Of a DNA stretch of 64,000 nt, positions 62,053 through 64,000 are shown one piece after another. Positions within the stretch are counted from its first letter, which is position 1, and every line of letters starts with the position of its first letter. Origin of the DNA: Phascolomyces articulosus (taxonomy: Eukaryota > Mucoromycota > Mucoromycetes > Mucorales > Lichtheimiaceae); contig JAIXMP010000046.1 of NCBI GenBank assembly GCA_025677815.1, positions 186,001 through 250,000 on the forward strand, in the 5' to 3' direction. The notes beneath the pieces were generated by a model. It did no database searches. It saw only the letters and a list, made by a program, of their open reading frames with translations, and was not told where the DNA came from. The position numbers were made by a program, and so were the translations under genes.

Positions 62053-64000
62053 TTATTGTTCATCATAAGACCTTCTGCTATGCATTAAAGGTTCATGAAT
62101 CTCAATGGATTGTGATGATCGTCGTCTTAAATCACTTGAACTATGCTTATTTTTTATACCAGATCGTCGACCTCTTTCCTTGAAATTAACATGATACCCA
62201 ATTGTGCTTATAATAATTAAAAAGAATACAACAGAACATGCACTTGTTGTATATCCTCTATCTATATATATATATAATATCAAGATACTGTCAGGATAAT
62301 GTTTCTCTTCAATCATTCTTCTATATATATATATATGTATTTTTACTTACGGTAACGTGGTGCATCTAATATAAAATTATAGAAAATTTAATATAATAGC
62401 GAGCATCAGTTAGATAAATAGTACGTATAGATAGATGTTCATACATTAAAAATATATAATTTATTCTTACCAGTAACAGGCCATAGTACCAAAGGAGCCC
62501 ATAACCACATGATGGATGCACAGGTATTCATGGTAGCAATAGCAAGTGCTCGAACCTCAATATCACGAGATATAATTTCACTTGCCCATGTCATTACAAT
62601 CTGTTGTTTTTTTTTCCCAAAAATAAATATCAATCATCATTATTCCAAATCACACTATATTTATATTTTTAACTTACTGATGTAATGGAACCTAAACCCA
62701 TATGCATACAGATATAAGAAGCATAAAGTAATTCAAAGGGCTGTACAAATCGTGATAACATGGTTAAACCAAAAAATGCTAATAATGCAGGACATATAAT
62801 ACACCTATAATTTCAAACACATGCGTCAATACATCTATAAAATAATGTATAAAGAAAAATAGAGGGGCTTACCAGAATCGACTTCTCATTCGATCACTAA
62901 TATATCCATTACATAATCCTGCAAACATTGTAATCAATATATCCGGCTATATATATATATATATATATATACATTCATGTGAGTAAATTTGTCCATTGTT
63001 CATGTTCGTTTATAAAGAATGTGATGTATATATACCGTAGTAAGTAAATTAGCTGTGACAGCATCAAAACCCAATTTCTTTGCCATGATACCTAATGTAT
63101 GAGCAGCTCCAATAGAAAGATGTAATGAAGTCCAACCAAGAACGAATAAATATAAATATTTGTTTCGAATCAGTTTTCGTACAGAATCCATTGTACTTTC
63201 ACGTCCTGATGTTGTTCCTGACCCTCCAGGTACCACAAGTAATCCACTATCATGTAATTTGCTACTTGTATCATCATTCATACGACGCATAGCAATATCT
63301 CGTTCCTATTGAGAACCAATATAAGTTTTATATATTGCCTAATAAGTATATATATATATATACCTTATCATTGAGCCAAGTAGTATTATGCGGATAATCC
63401 GGTAAATATTTTCGACCAAACCAAGCCAAAAGAGCGGTGATACAAGCATCAAACACAAACATCCAGCGCCATCTAAATTTAGTAATAATTTTTTGATTAA
63501 AAAAAAAAGTTGGAGAAACGTGTCACATATATAAAATAGAGGTTACACGGATGAATTTACCAGGAACAAAACCGATCCATGGAAGAAAAAAAAAACTACT
63601 TACCCACTGATACCAGCATAACCATCCATGGTTTTCAACATCATGGCTTGAATTACACCCGAGATACCATTTCCAAAAGATCCACAAATAGTCAATAAAG
63701 CCATTCTTTTCCCCAGTTCACGTTTGGTATACCATGTACCGATTAAAAATACAATGCCAGGAAAGAAGCCTGCTTCAAATAATCCCAACAAGACACGAAT
63801 CACATAGATTTGATTGACAGATTGTACACATGCCATTGCTAATGTTAATATACACCAGATAAGCTCTAAGGATGGTAAATAAATCGATGGTCGTAATTTT
63901 GATAATAACATATTGGATGGAATTTGCATTCTATCATTGGTTTTTTTTTTTTTTTGATCCGTTAGTTTCTTGATTTTCATGCTAAGAGTAGGTGGTGGGG
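62053..64000 (-). CDS. MFS anion/cation symporter (Dal5/allantoate permease type), 5' end missing
   Basis: Polytopic plasma-membrane transporter of the fungal anion:cation symporter group, whose members carry allantoate, vitamins or organic acids. The substrate cannot be told here. Exons seen are 63930-63604, 63472-63364, 63305-63036, 62946-62873, 62804-62688, 62600-62471, 62365-62351 (15 nt) and 62261-62053. The first visible exon enters at MQIPSNMLLSKLRPSIYLPS, equivalent to the FEVPSNILL motif after helix 3, so helices 1-3 lie beyond the right edge. Signatures are VIRVLLGLFEAGFFPGIVFL, WYTKRELGKRMALL, GWRWMFVFDACITALLAWFG and VMTWASEIISRDIEVRALAI. The tail is cytoplasmic, Arg/Ser/His-rich, ending HSRRSYDEQ. 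The ATG in the low-complexity stretch at about 63980 is unlikely to be the start. Intact as far as visible. Confidence 0.9.
62949..62971. repeat. AT dinucleotide microsatellite in an MFS intron
   Basis: A continuous run of alternating T and A lies just upstream of the splice acceptor of the 62946-62873 exon. It lies within the intron and may vary in length between strains. Confidence 0.7.

Noticed and set aside
1..64000. A multi-gene novel system, biosynthetic cluster or immune system
   Set aside because: The neighbours are unrelated housekeeping genes on both strands with normal spacing. No clustering of enzymes, transporters and regulators suggests a joint function.

Overview
The window looks like a piece of a low-GC genome from an early-diverging filamentous fungus. 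The best guess is Mucoromycota (Mucorales-like), inferred from gene content and protein style, not from any database match. Genes are dense and intron-rich. Introns are mostly 55-110 nt with GTAAGT-like donors. AT- and pyrimidine-rich intergenic DNA of 0.15-2 kb separates them, apart from one gene-free island of about 5 kb. Every gene model here was built by hand from splice sites and reading-frame continuity. I saw no rRNA, tRNA, CRISPR, prokaryotic or viral content.

Layout, left to right. A truncated unknown gene leaves the left edge (minus). Then come a DPP8/9-type serine peptidase (1101-4816, plus, with a frame break near 1360), a small unknown gene (6774-7581, plus), a small coiled-coil gene (8612-9293, minus), arginine methyltransferase RMT2 (10286-11692, plus), ribosomal protein uL15/RPL28 (11843-12706, minus), a SIRT1/Sir2-class deacetylase (12945-15501, minus), a two-module C2H2 protein (16966-18666, minus), delta-COP RET2 (19779-22424, plus), a class IV-type chitin synthase (22752-26847, minus) and a Tps2-type trehalose-6-phosphate phosphatase (27506-30611, minus). 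These are followed by an ankyrin protein (30785-31753, minus), a CWC16/CCDC130 splicing factor (32302-34037, plus) and an unknown gene (34325-35274, minus).

A gene-free island (about 35.6-40.5 kb) holds a 210-bp fold-back, MITE-like element. Then come pyruvate kinase (40498-42918, minus), the complete cytoplasmic dynein heavy chain (43389-58649, minus, 14 exons, about 4,690 residues), a STYX-family phosphatase (60413-61529, plus) and an MFS transporter (62053 to the right edge, minus, 5' end missing).

The genes do not form one pathway. They are ordinary housekeeping genes: trafficking (RET2, dynein), cell wall (chitin synthase), trehalose, glycolysis, ribosome, splicing and chromatin. I found no new multi-gene system. 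The points most worth a second look are small-scale ones: start-codon-only exons, two GC-AG introns (one stopless and divisible by three), an exon-pair duplication that built a two-module zinc-finger protein, a STYX homologue that keeps the catalytic cysteine, a Tps2 with an altered sugar-nucleotide loop, and the fold-back element.
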